Shown here in pieces: positions 1 through 5,435 of a DNA stretch of 7,599 bases. The notes beneath the pieces were generated by a model. That model was given only the letters and a program-made list of their open reading frames with translations. It was not told where the DNA came from and did not search any database. Position 1 is the first letter of the stretch; every line of letters begins with the position of its first letter. Location: positions 1-7,599 of the forward strand of contig JAJYAS010000148.1 in assembly GCA_021779415.1 (NCBI GenBank), written 5' to 3'. The translations under genes and the position numbers were made by a program. This stretch comes from Bacillota bacterium (GTDB lineage Bacteria; Bacillota_B; Desulfitobacteriia; Desulfitobacteriales; Desulfitobacteriaceae).

Positions 1-771
1 GATCTCTTGAGGGTGGGTGCTCTTGAACCATGCTGTCAGAGCTGACAGGTCGCTTGCTTGCCAGGGTTGTCCCCCTGAACTGATTGTTATATCCCGCCAT
101 AGATCTAAGGCGTGAAATTCTATAGTTCCCACACTTTGGGCTATATAAAGTTTGGTATAGAACGTGCGGGTGATACCCGGCTGGTCCTTTTCCAAGGTGT
201 TATAGACCTGGAAAGTAGCACCTAGACCACACGAGAGGAAAATTACAAAGGCTAGGCCTCTTATAAGAAGAAATTTCCGTCGAGTCAATGGTAGAGTGGA
301 GAGATTGGCGGAAATTGTCCGGTGCTTTCTTGGCAGTTTCCAGAACGCTAGAAAGACAAAATCAGCGACTAGAAGGATATCAAAGGGCTTAAGCAGAGTC
401 CATACTGCAGTTTCTGTAAAAAGATAATGCCAGGCAATGGGGGCGGTGCGCCAAGTCATGATATCTTGGAAGTGACGGAAAAATAGTAAATCTTGGAGAA
501 GAACTGCGGATAGCCCTATATCTACGGTCAATAGGTAAATTTTCCGCCATCGTTGGTTTAAGATAAAGCTGAAGGCCAAGAGAACGGCAAGTGCTCCGAG
601 GGTACCCATGACTTGGCTTTTCCTCTGGAGCGGGTATTGGTAGTTCAAAGTGAAGGAGATTAAGAAAATTTTGGTCATAAAAAGTAAGGAGACAAGTATT
701 TGAGGCAGGATAGAGTAGGTTGCTCCTTTAAGAATGGTCAGAATGGACATGTCATTGGTTTTATTCGTCAT
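1..771 (-). CDS. LtaS-like lipoteichoic acid synthase / phosphoglycerol transferase, N-terminal part (cut by window edge)
   Basis: An uninterrupted 257-codon reading frame runs on the minus strand from ATG at 771 to the window edge, where it is cut before its stop. AGAGGG (777-782 on plus) lies 5 bases before the ATG. The protein shows about five hydrophobic segments (residues ~14-40, 55-71, 79-98, 129-145, 167-186). A hydrophilic stretch follows, with TRTFYTKLYIAQSVGTIEFH at 201-220 leading into ALDLWRDI. Five membrane helices followed by this linker is the layout of LtaS-type enzymes, which polymerise glycerol phosphate from phosphatidylglycerol on the outer face of the membrane. The catalytic Thr and metal ligands of the sulfatase-like domain would lie beyond the window, so activity cannot be judged. 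The family call rests on topology and the linker; another sulfatase-superfamily membrane protein is possible. No convincing promoter was found upstream; a weak TTGGTT-18-TACAAT pair lies at 853-824. Confidence 0.68.
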   Translation of the reverse strand, partial: MTNKTNDMSILTILKGATYSILPQILVSLLFMTKIFLISFTLNYQYPLQRKSQVMGTLGALAVLLAFSFILNQRWRKIYLLTVDIGLSAVLLQDLLFFRHFQDIMTWRTAPIAWHYLFTETAVWTLLKPFDILLVADFVFLAFWKLPRKHRTISANLSTLPLTRRKFLLIRGLAFVIFLSCGLGATFQVYNTLEKDQPGITRTFYTKLYIAQSVGTIEFHALDLWRDITISSGGQPWQASDLSALTAWFKSTHPQEI

Positions 772-778
772 ACTTTCC

Positions 779-812
779 CTCTATAATATTGCTTTTGTCT
801 TTTGCAGTAGAA
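779..812. repeat. Imperfect intergenic repeat, copy 1
   Basis: This stretch shares CTCTAT, ATTGCTTTT, CTTT and TGCAGT, in the same order and with gaps of up to three bases, with 1956-1988. It lies just upstream of the LtaS-like start codon, which is read in the opposite direction. The match is short and imperfect and may be chance in AT-rich DNA. Confidence 0.3.
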
Positions 813-901
813 TTATAAATGTTATTGTATCGCATATTGTGGCAGACAACCAACTTTTAAAGGGTTCTAACCAAAGAATATAAGATTTCCTAATTTATGC
901 G

Positions 902-931
902 GTGACAATATCCGGCTTAAAGAGGTAGAAT
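902..931 (+). promoter_or_regulatory. Candidate sigma-A promoter for the UPF0316 gene
   Basis: GTGACA (902-907), an 18-base spacer and TAGAAT (926-931) each match the -35 and -10 consensus at five of six positions. Transcription would start near 938, about 45 bases before the GTG start at 983. It is the best hexamer pair in this intergenic region. Confidence 0.5.
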
Positions 932-982
932 AAAGGCTAAGATAAGAAAGAACTAGGTTGAAAATGGAGGGGACTGGGAACC

Positions 983-1501
983 GTGGAACTTATACTTACC
1001 ATTATCGGAATTAACGTGGTCTATGTATCCTTGTATACCCTGCGCATGATTTTTGTCATTAAAGGCCAGAGAGTTCTGGCGGCCCTTCTTTCTATGGGTG
1101 AAGTCTTCGTTTACATGACAGGGTTAGGCATGGTTTTGAAGAATTTGGACAATCCTTGGAATTTAGCAGCTTACTGTGTTGGGTTTGGTTTAGGGGTGTA
1201 TATTGGCAGCCGAATTGAGGAGTATATAGCTTTAGGATATGTGACAGTTCAAGTGACTGTAGACTGTGTGGAAACTGAACTACCCTCAAAGTTACGGGAA
1301 TGTGGCTACGGCGTCACTTCCTGGTTAGCTGACGGTAAAGATGGACATCGGCTGATGATGCAAGTTTTGGCGAAGAGGAGTAATGAACGCAAGCTGATAG
1401 AGACCCTCGATAAGCTCTGTCCTAAGGCGTTTGTAATTTCGTTCGAACCGAAAAACTTTAAAGGAGGTTTCTGGAGTAAACGGATACCAAAATCGTTTTG
1501 A
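983..1501 (+). CDS. UPF0316 membrane protein (DUF5698 + DUF2179, YebE-like)
   Basis: 172-residue protein starting at GTG 983, with GGAGGGG (967-973 region) about 10 bases upstream. Residues ~2-24, 30-52 and 58-78 are hydrophobic and look like three membrane helices. GVYIGSRIEE (71-80) closes the membrane part, a conserved-looking glycine/acidic signature of the UPF0316 family. A soluble C-terminal domain of about 60 residues (~98-158) corresponds to DUF2179, the small alpha/beta domain also found at the end of YitT-type membrane proteins. Full length is normal for the family (about 170-190 residues). The function of the family is not established as far as I know; a ligand-sensing role for the cytoplasmic domain is only inference. 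The gene appears to stand alone: it is divergent from the LtaS-like gene and separated from arsR by a new promoter. No terminator hairpin is evident after it. Confidence 0.8.
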   Translation: MELILTIIGINVVYVSLYTLRMIFVIKGQRVLAALLSMGEVFVYMTGLGMVLKNLDNPWNLAAYCVGFGLGVYIGSRIEEYIALGYVTVQVTVDCVETELPSKLRECGYGVTSWLADGKDGHRLMMQVLAKRSNERKLIETLDKLCPKAFVISFEPKNFKGGFWSKRIPKSF

Positions 1502-1515
1502 AGAATTGTCGAGAT

Positions 1516-1544
1516 TTGAATTAAGTAGAATAATATATTATAAT
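1516..1544 (+). promoter_or_regulatory. Sigma-A promoter of the arsR gene
   Basis: TTGAAT (1516-1521), a 17-base spacer and a perfect TATAAT (1539-1544) form a strong sigma-A-type promoter. The start site would be near 1551, giving a leader of about 58 bases before the ATG at 1609. The hexamers sit inside an AT-rich dyad, which suggests autoregulation. Confidence 0.68.
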
Positions 1545-1555
1545 ATTATTAATTC
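1518..1555 (+). promoter_or_regulatory. Candidate ArsR operator (AT-rich dyad over the promoter)
   Basis: GAATTAA (1518-1524) is mirrored exactly by TTAATTC (1549-1555). Inside it, AATAATAT (1529-1536) is mirrored by ATATTATT (1543-1550), although the two dyads have slightly different centres. The elements span the spacer and -10 region of the arsR promoter, the usual place for an ArsR/SmtB-family repressor site. AT-rich sequence produces dyads by chance, so the exact operator half-sites are uncertain. Confidence 0.5.
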
Positions 1556-1608
1556 AGTACTTCATGGGCAGAGTATAGATAGATTAAAACAGGATTAGAG
1601 GGGTTTAT

Positions 1609-1941
1609 ATGGAAGAACAGATCATATCCATGAAGAGCGATTTTTTTAAAGCCTTAGCGCATCCTACACGGGTACGTATTCTTGAACGATTGGCGAAGAA
1701 CAACGAAGAAGTGTGCGTTTGTGAGTTGATCGAGGATTTGGGAGTTGAACAGTCGAATTTATCTCAACACTTGAGTATTTTGCGCAAACAGCAGCTTATT
1801 GCATCGACTAAAGTGGGTTTAAAGGTCATGTACCGTATCAAATACCCAGAAGTATTGACCATTCTAGAGAACGTCCAGAAGATTCTTGCCCAGCAATTTA
1901 GAGAAGGGGAAGCTTTGATGAAGCATCTTGCCGACCGTTAG
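1609..1941 (+). CDS. ArsR/SmtB-family transcriptional regulator with CVC thiol motif
   Basis: 110-residue winged-helix repressor with ATG at 1609 preceded by GAGGGG. FKALAHPTRVRILERL (13-28) is the typical N-terminal helix of ArsR proteins. SNLSQHLSILRKQQLI (49-64) is the DNA recognition helix-turn-helix, and STKVGLKVMYRI (66-77) is the wing. VCVCEL (35-40) places Cys36 and Cys38 at the position of the CVC pair that binds As(III)/Sb(III) in E. coli ArsR; the third Cys of that protein is absent. In this family, metal or metalloid binding (or thiol oxidation) releases the repressor from DNA. A promoter/dyad directly upstream suggests autoregulation. The next gene on the strand is a small CxxC protein, and no metalloid pump is present in the window. 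The inducer is therefore unknown: metalloid, soft metal or redox signal are all possible. Confidence 0.87.
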   Translation: MEEQIISMKSDFFKALAHPTRVRILERLAKNNEEVCVCELIEDLGVEQSNLSQHLSILRKQQLIASTKVGLKVMYRIKYPEVLTILENVQKILAQQFREGEALMKHLADR

Positions 1942-1955
1942 GCTTAACGTGCTCT

Positions 1956-1988
1956 CTCTATATTGCTTTTTGACTTTCTGCAGTGAAA
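1956..1988. repeat. Imperfect intergenic repeat, copy 2
   Basis: Second member of the pair with 779-812, located between arsR and the thioredoxin-like gene. It contains TTGACT (1970-1975), which could serve as a -35 element, but the AATAAT that follows is spaced only 15 bases away. Confidence 0.3.
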
Positions 1989-2025
1989 TCAATAATTAGT
2001 TTTATGAAATAAGGGGTTGGGATGG

Positions 2026-2271
2026 TTGGATATTAAAATCTTGGGCGCTGGGTGTTCGAATTGTGCTAAATTAGAGAAGGTAACTAAAGAGGGTATAGCT
2101 CAGCTGGGGATTGAAGCCCAAGTTGAAAAGGTCGAAGATATGCAAAAGATTATGTCTTACGGGGTCATGAGTACGCCTGCCCTCGTGATTAACGGGGTGG
2201 TTAAACTGGTTGGGAAAGTACCGAATAAAGCTCGCATGATTGAGATCCTAGAAAAGGAATTAAAAGCGTAA
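2026..2271 (+). CDS. Small thioredoxin-like CxxC protein (redox-active disulfide protein family)
   Basis: I choose TTG at 2026 (81 residues, MDIKILGAGC...) because AAGGGG (2011-2016) lies nine bases before it; the longer frame from TTG 2017 would abut that ribosome binding site. Cys10-Ser-Asn-Cys13 after the first beta strand is the redox site, and STPALVING around residues 51-59 contains the cis-proline typical of the thioredoxin fold. Size and layout match the small TM0996/MTH895-type thioredoxin-like proteins, which often lie beside arsR and a DUF318-type permease. Here the permease is missing. It probably exchanges disulfides in the cytoplasm, since no signal peptide or membrane segment is visible; its partner is unknown. 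It lies 84 bases after arsR, probably co-transcribed, and is followed at once by a strong terminator. A poorly spaced TTGACT/AATAAT pair (1970-1996) could give it an extra weak promoter. Confidence 0.82.
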   Translation: MDIKILGAGCSNCAKLEKVTKEGIAQLGIEAQVEKVEDMQKIMSYGVMSTPALVINGVVKLVGKVPNKARMIEILEKELKA

Positions 2272-2273
2272 AT

Positions 2274-2319
2274 AAAAAGTCCCGCCATACTGTAAAGTTT
2301 CAGTGTGGCGGGACTTTTT
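2274..2319 (+). terminator. Rho-independent terminator after the thioredoxin-like gene
   Basis: A 19-base arm (2274-2292) pairs with 2301-2319 with one G-U wobble and an 8-base loop. The GC core GTCCCGCC is flanked by an A-tract and a T-tract, so the hairpin may also terminate in the reverse direction. It starts three bases after the stop codon and closes the arsR-thioredoxin unit. Confidence 0.93.
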
Positions 2320-2426
2320 AATACAATCAGAGTATAAAAAAAATATGTTCAAACTCCTATCCTATGGGCCCTTTTCTGCGTCTAAGAGGTGTCAACCAAA
2401 ATACAGGAACACGAGGAGGTTTATAA

Positions 2427-2564
2427 ATGTTTAATGCAGAGAAAAAACAAAAAGCAATTGAGGCCTTAGCTGATATGTGTTTTCATTGTGGGGACAAACA
2501 CAGCGATGAGTGCCCACTCGCCAAAGCAGTTGCAGCGACCAAGCAGATCCCAACCCAAGAATAA
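2427..2564 (+). CDS. Small 45-residue protein with zinc-knuckle-like Cys/His motif, function unknown
   Basis: ATG at 2427 follows a perfect AGGAGG (2414-2419) with seven bases of spacing; the frame ends in tandem TAA codons. The N-terminus is Lys/Ala-rich and probably helical (residues 3-16). It is followed by C18-F-H-C21-G-D-K-H25-S-D-E-C29-P-L, a C-x2-C-x3-H-x3-C arrangement. That resembles a zinc knuckle but is tighter than the retroviral C-x2-C-x4-H-x4-C. An extra His20 and the acidic residues could also bind metal. The tail (30-45) is Ala/Lys-rich without hydrophobic segments, so the protein is probably cytoplasmic. It is flanked by terminators on both sides, so it is its own transcription unit, but I see no convincing promoter in 2320-2413. 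I do not recognise a named family; metal binding, nucleic-acid binding or a redox role are possibilities only. Confidence 0.72.
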   Translation: MFNAEKKQKAIEALADMCFHCGDKHSDECPLAKAVAATKQIPTQE

Positions 2565-2618
2565 TAAATCCAATGATTAGGTTAGTCGGGTAATTCAACT
2601 AGCAAGAAATACTTGTAT

Positions 2619-2648
2619 AAAAAATCCGGGGATTGCCCCGGATTTTTT
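2619..2648 (+). terminator. Rho-independent terminator after the small Cys/His protein
   Basis: A perfect 13-base stem, AAAAAATCCGGGG (2619-2631) with CCCCGGATTTTTT (2636-2648), encloses an ATTG tetraloop. The T-tract follows the GC core directly. Flanking A- and T-tracts make it potentially bidirectional. Confidence 0.93.
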
Positions 2649-2677
2649 ACTCCTTTATTTATAACCAACAAAAACTA

Positions 2678-2706
2678 TTGACTTAATATGAATTAAAGTG
2701 TACCAT
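2678..2706 (+). promoter_or_regulatory. Sigma-A promoter of the iron permease operon
   Basis: TTGACT (2678-2683), a 17-base spacer and TACCAT (2701-2706) match the consensus at five and four of six positions. The predicted start site near 2713 falls inside the Fur-box-like sequence that follows, so repressor binding would block it. Confidence 0.62.
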
Positions 2707-2711
2707 CTAAA

Positions 2712-2731
2712 TGAGAATAGTTATCATAATC
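2712..2731 (+). promoter_or_regulatory. Fur-box-like operator
   Basis: TGAGAAT-A-GTTATCA (2712-2726) matches the 7-1-7 Fur consensus TGATAAT-N-ATTATCA at 12 of 14 paired positions. The 19-base stretch 2713-2731 agrees with the classical GATAATGATAATCATTATC at 14 positions. It lies directly downstream of the -10 element and before a gene for an iron permease, so iron-dependent repression by Fur is the natural inference. A related Fur-family regulator (Zur, PerR) is less likely given the gene content. Confidence 0.75.
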
Positions 2732-2754
2732 ATTAAAACTTGAGGAGGTGGGAA

Positions 2755-4218
2755 ATGATGCGGGGAATTAAAACTACAGTACTTATTTTGGCGATTCTGG
2801 TAGTCATGTTAAGTCCCATCAAAGTGTGGGCTTCAACTCAGGCAACGGATAACATGACCAAGGCGGAACTTTATATTGATCAGGCCTTAATGGAGACTAA
2901 CCAAGGACATTTATCTGAAGCAAAACAAAACTATCAAAAATTTCGCGATAAGTGGGGAGAAATTGAAGATGGCATAAAACAGGAATCTGGAGATGCATAC
3001 AAAGATATTGAATCCAATTTGGGTCAGGTGGATTATGCTTTTATGCAAACGAAACAAGAGAACATAACCCAAGCTTTAGAAGGGTTAAAAAACGTGAATC
3101 AAAAGTTTATCCGAGGAGAGTTTCCCAAGGGTCAACAGTTCAAACAAGAGAATATTTCACTGAGTGATTTCATCATTCTATTACAACAAGCGAAGATTAA
3201 GGCTCAAGATCATCAACAGCAACCAGCGCTAAGCGAGATTTCAAAAGTACGGGAATCTTGGTTAAGTGTGGAAGGAGCTGTAGTTGCTCAATCCGCAACT
3301 GTTTATAGCGATTCGGAAAGAGACATGGTGACTGTGAATGCAATGCTTTCTGCAAATCCACCCAATTATCAAGGTGCGATTCAATTACTGGATCAGATGA
3401 TTAATTACTTGAGTCCACTGGCGAGTAAATCCGGGTATACATTTTGGGATGCCGCTATGATTCTAATACGTGAAGGCCTTGAGGCGCTCTTAGTTATTGC
3501 CGCATTGCTGGCCTTTGTCAAGAAGTCCGGTCGAACTAAAGGCAATGGATGGATTTGGCTAGGGGTTTCAGGGGGGCTGCTTCTCAGCATTATTGTCGCG
3601 ATCATCGTAAAGTATGTCTTTTCTTCTGGCGCATTCGGTAATAACAATGCCCTGATCAATGGATGGACAGGTATATTTGCAGCTGTTATGCTCTTATACA
3701 TGAGTTATTGGTTGCATAGCCAATCCAATGTTGCTGATTGGCAAAAGTATATTCGCAGTAAAAGTGAATCTGCCTTGGATACAGGTCGGATGGTTTCTTT
3801 GGGGGTTCTTTCTTTTCTAGCTGTCTTCAGGGAAGGAACAGAAACAGTCTTGTTTTTTATAGGGATGGTCAATCAAATTAGTATGCAAGCGCTTGTGCTT
3901 GGTTTAATCGTCGGATTTGGCTTACTTGGCGCGCTGGCATATTTAATGATTCGCTTAGGATTGAAACTCCCAATCCGTCCGTTTTTCATGGCTTCTAGTG
4001 TGATCGTCTTTTACTTATGTATTAAGTTTACCGGAATGGGGATTCATGGTTTGCAATTGGCGGGTACATTACCCTCCACAACTGCTTCGAATATTCCCAA
4101 TATCGGCTTCCTAGCTCTATATCCGTCATGGCAGAGCGCTCTTCCCCAGATTATTTTAGTGCTAAGTGCGCTTTCCGTCATTCTTTGGAAACGGATAAGT
4201 GCCAAACGAATCGTATGA
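2755..4218 (+). CDS. FTR1/EfeU-family iron permease with N-terminal extracytoplasmic helical domain
   Basis: I place the start at ATG 2755 (487 residues), six bases after AGGAGG (2743-2748); an in-frame TTG at 2740 lies upstream of that site, and ATG 2758 is also possible. Residues 1-26 form a signal peptide ending VWA. Residues ~37-123 and ~136-223 are two helical modules outside the membrane, each with W-x3-E-x10-Y-x3-E (W67/E71/Y82/E86 and W169/E173/Y184/E188). About seven membrane helices follow (near 230-255, 266-289, 302-320, 346-372, 379-399, 408-430, 462-477). The two FTR1 motifs REGLE (239-243) and REGTE (359-363) lie in the first and fourth; such REGxE glutamates carry iron in Ftr1/EfeU. 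The family imports iron across the cytoplasmic membrane. The gene is under a Fur-box-like promoter and is followed after 49 bases by a lipoprotein gene. No EfeO (M75) or EfeB peroxidase gene is adjacent. Confidence 0.9.
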   Translation: MMRGIKTTVLILAILVVMLSPIKVWASTQATDNMTKAELYIDQALMETNQGHLSEAKQNYQKFRDKWGEIEDGIKQESGDAYKDIESNLGQVDYAFMQTKQENITQALEGLKNVNQKFIRGEFPKGQQFKQENISLSDFIILLQQAKIKAQDHQQQPALSEISKVRESWLSVEGAVVAQSATVYSDSERDMVTVNAMLSANPPNYQGAIQLLDQMINYLSPLASKSGYTFWDAAMILIREGLEALLVIAALLAFVKKSGRTKGNGWIWLGVSGGLLLSIIVAIIVKYVFSSGAFGNNNALINGWTGIFAAVMLLYMSYWLHSQSNVADWQKYIRSKSESALDTGRMVSLGVLSFLAVFREGTETVLFFIGMVNQISMQALVLGLIVGFGLLGALAYLMIRLGLKLPIRPFFMASSVIVFYLCIKFTGMGIHGLQLAGTLPSTTASNIPNIGFLALYPSWQSALPQIILVLSALSVILWKRISAKRIV

Positions 4219-4267
4219 AATGAAATGCGTTAAAAAGATTAAAGTTAATATTTAGGAGGCTAGTTCG

Positions 4268-4699
4268 ATGAAATTATCTCGTATAATTCTTGCATCAACT
4301 CTTGTAATCAGTTTAGTGCTTATCGCCGGATGTGGGGCGACAAAGACGGATCAAACAACATCCCAAGATACATCAAAACAAGGGACGTCTACGCAAACGA
4401 CCTCAACTATTAAAACGGGCGTTACAAAGATGCTTAGTATTACTGCAGAATTAAAAACGGCCATCGACGCCGGGGATGAAGCGAAAGTTAAGGTAACTGG
4501 GCCTCAATTAGAAGATGCTTGGAAACCCTTTGAGGATGACGTAAAACGAAAATACGCCGATCTTTATCAAAAGATTGAAGAATCCCTTGATCCAACGATA
4601 GCGGGTTCTAAGATAAGCCCTATGGACAAACAAATTCTTGGAAAATTAAACGAGGATTTAATCCAAGTATTGAATGAATTAGCAACAAAAGAAAAGTAA
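4268..4699 (+). CDS. Lipoprotein of the iron permease operon, sharing a module with the permease ectodomain
   Basis: 143 residues from ATG 4268, with AGGAGG (4254-4259) eight bases upstream. The N-terminus has a basic start, a hydrophobic core and the lipobox LIAGC, so Cys22 should be lipidated and the protein tethered outside the membrane. Residues ~27-50 are a Thr/Ser/Gln-rich flexible linker. Residues ~52-140 are predicted helical and contain W85-x3-E89-x10-Y100-x3-E104, the same gapless pattern found twice in the preceding permease. The gene lies 49 bases after the permease and before a terminator, so both should share the Fur-type promoter. A role in binding iron and passing it to the permease is inferred from this module and the context. 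I see no M75/EfeO HxxE signature and no cupredoxin domain, so it is not a standard EfeO. Confidence 0.8.
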   Translation: MKLSRIILASTLVISLVLIAGCGATKTDQTTSQDTSKQGTSTQTTSTIKTGVTKMLSITAELKTAIDAGDEAKVKVTGPQLEDAWKPFEDDVKRKYADLYQKIEESLDPTIAGSKISPMDKQILGKLNEDLIQVLNELATKEK

Positions 4700-4723
4700 G
4701 GATTTACTGAATTTTGAGCAATA

Positions 4724-4752
4724 AAAAAAGCCTGGGCGTACCAGGCTTTTTT
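4724..4752 (+). terminator. Rho-independent terminator of the iron operon
   Basis: AAAAAAGCCTGG (4724-4735) pairs perfectly with CCAGGCTTTTTT (4741-4752) around the loop GCGTA. It lies 25 bases after the lipoprotein stop and separates that operon from the sigma factor gene. Confidence 0.93.
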
Positions 4753-4830
4753 GCGAAATGAAAGCTATCTTTGGGTATCCTAAATTTGATTTATCTCCGA
4801 GGAACTAAATTTATATAGGGAGTGAACAAT

Positions 4831-5427
4831 GTGAAAATCAAGGAAAATCTTTATACTGCAGATTCGGTTGAAGAGGATCTTTCTTTTGAAGAAATAATTT
4901 CCCAAAATGAAGAAAAAATAATCAACTTAATTTTTGGAATGACAGGGGATTACCATCTCTCCCAAGATTTAACGCAGGAGACTTTTCTAAAAGCATTTCA
5001 ATCAAAACACTCGTTTAATGGCAAGTCAAAATTCTCTACCTGGCTTTATAGAATAGCTGTTAATGTTACAATTGACCATCAAAGAAAGAGCTGTGTTCGA
5101 AAAGAGATGGCTACAGAGAAAACAAACTCCGAGTTTTTAAAGGTCGATACCTCAACAGAACCGGACGGGGCCTGCCAAAAAAATGCAACTAGGAATATAC
5201 TATTCAGTTCAATTGCAGAATTACCTGATCAACAGAAAGAAGTATTTGTCTTGAGAGAAATCAATGGTTGCACATCAAAGGAAGTCTCCGAAATTTTAGG
5301 GTGCTCTGTGGAGTTAGTAAAATGGCGATTACACAAAGCCCGGTTATCCCTGCGTAAAACGTTGAACAATAATACTAAGTATAAAAATTTGGGGACCATA
5401 ACCTTAAACAGTTTTGGACTAGAATAA
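4831..5427 (+). CDS. ECF-type RNA polymerase sigma factor, no adjacent anti-sigma gene
   Basis: I choose GTG 4831 (198 residues) because AGGGAG (4817-4822) stands eight bases before it; the longer frame from GTG 4822 would begin inside that site. Region 2 spans ~22-90, with QDLTQETFLKAF (45-56, core-polymerase contact) and FSTWLYRIAVN (68-78, -10 recognition). After a linker of about 35 residues, region 4 spans ~125-178: AELPDQQKEVFVLREING, then the helix-turn-helix around TSKEVSEILGCSVELVKWRL (148-167). There is no sigma-1 or sigma-3 domain, which defines the ECF group. Cysteines lie at 88, 115, 147 and 158. A tail of about 20 residues follows region 4. ECF genes are usually followed by an anti-sigma gene; here the next gene is convergent, eight bases away. 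The signal and target promoters are unknown. No clear ECF promoter (GGAAC with a properly spaced -10) was found upstream, so autoregulation is not supported. Confidence 0.9.
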   Translation: MKIKENLYTADSVEEDLSFEEIISQNEEKIINLIFGMTGDYHLSQDLTQETFLKAFQSKHSFNGKSKFSTWLYRIAVNVTIDHQRKSCVRKEMATEKTNSEFLKVDTSTEPDGACQKNATRNILFSSIAELPDQQKEVFVLREINGCTSKEVSEILGCSVELVKWRLHKARLSLRKTLNNNTKYKNLGTITLNSFGLE

Positions 5428-5435
5428 GTTTCAGT

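Noticed and set aside
2017..2025. TTG start at 2017 for the thioredoxin-like gene
   Set aside because: It directly abuts the AAGGGG ribosome binding site; TTG 2026 has proper spacing and gives the usual family N-terminus.
2320..2413. Promoter or riboswitch upstream of the 45-residue protein
   Set aside because: TACAAT (2322-2327) and TATAAA (2333-2338) occur but lack credible -35 partners, and no conserved RNA fold was recognised.
2689..2700. Similarity between TGAATTAA-GT upstream of the iron operon and upstream of arsR (1517-1526)
   Set aside because: The shared block is about ten AT-rich bases overlapping promoter elements; too short to argue for common regulation.
2740..2754. TTG start at 2740 for the iron permease
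   Set aside because: It lies before the AGGAGG site that serves ATG 2755; the extra residues would be encoded by the ribosome binding site itself.
4799..4803. GGAAC as a possible ECF-type -35 for autoregulation of the sigma gene
   Set aside because: No matching -10 motif such as CGTC is found at 16-17 bases downstream, and the implied start would fall beside the ribosome binding site.
4822..4830. GTG start at 4822 for the sigma factor
   Set aside because: It overlaps AGGGAG, which is correctly spaced for GTG 4831, and has no suitable site of its own.
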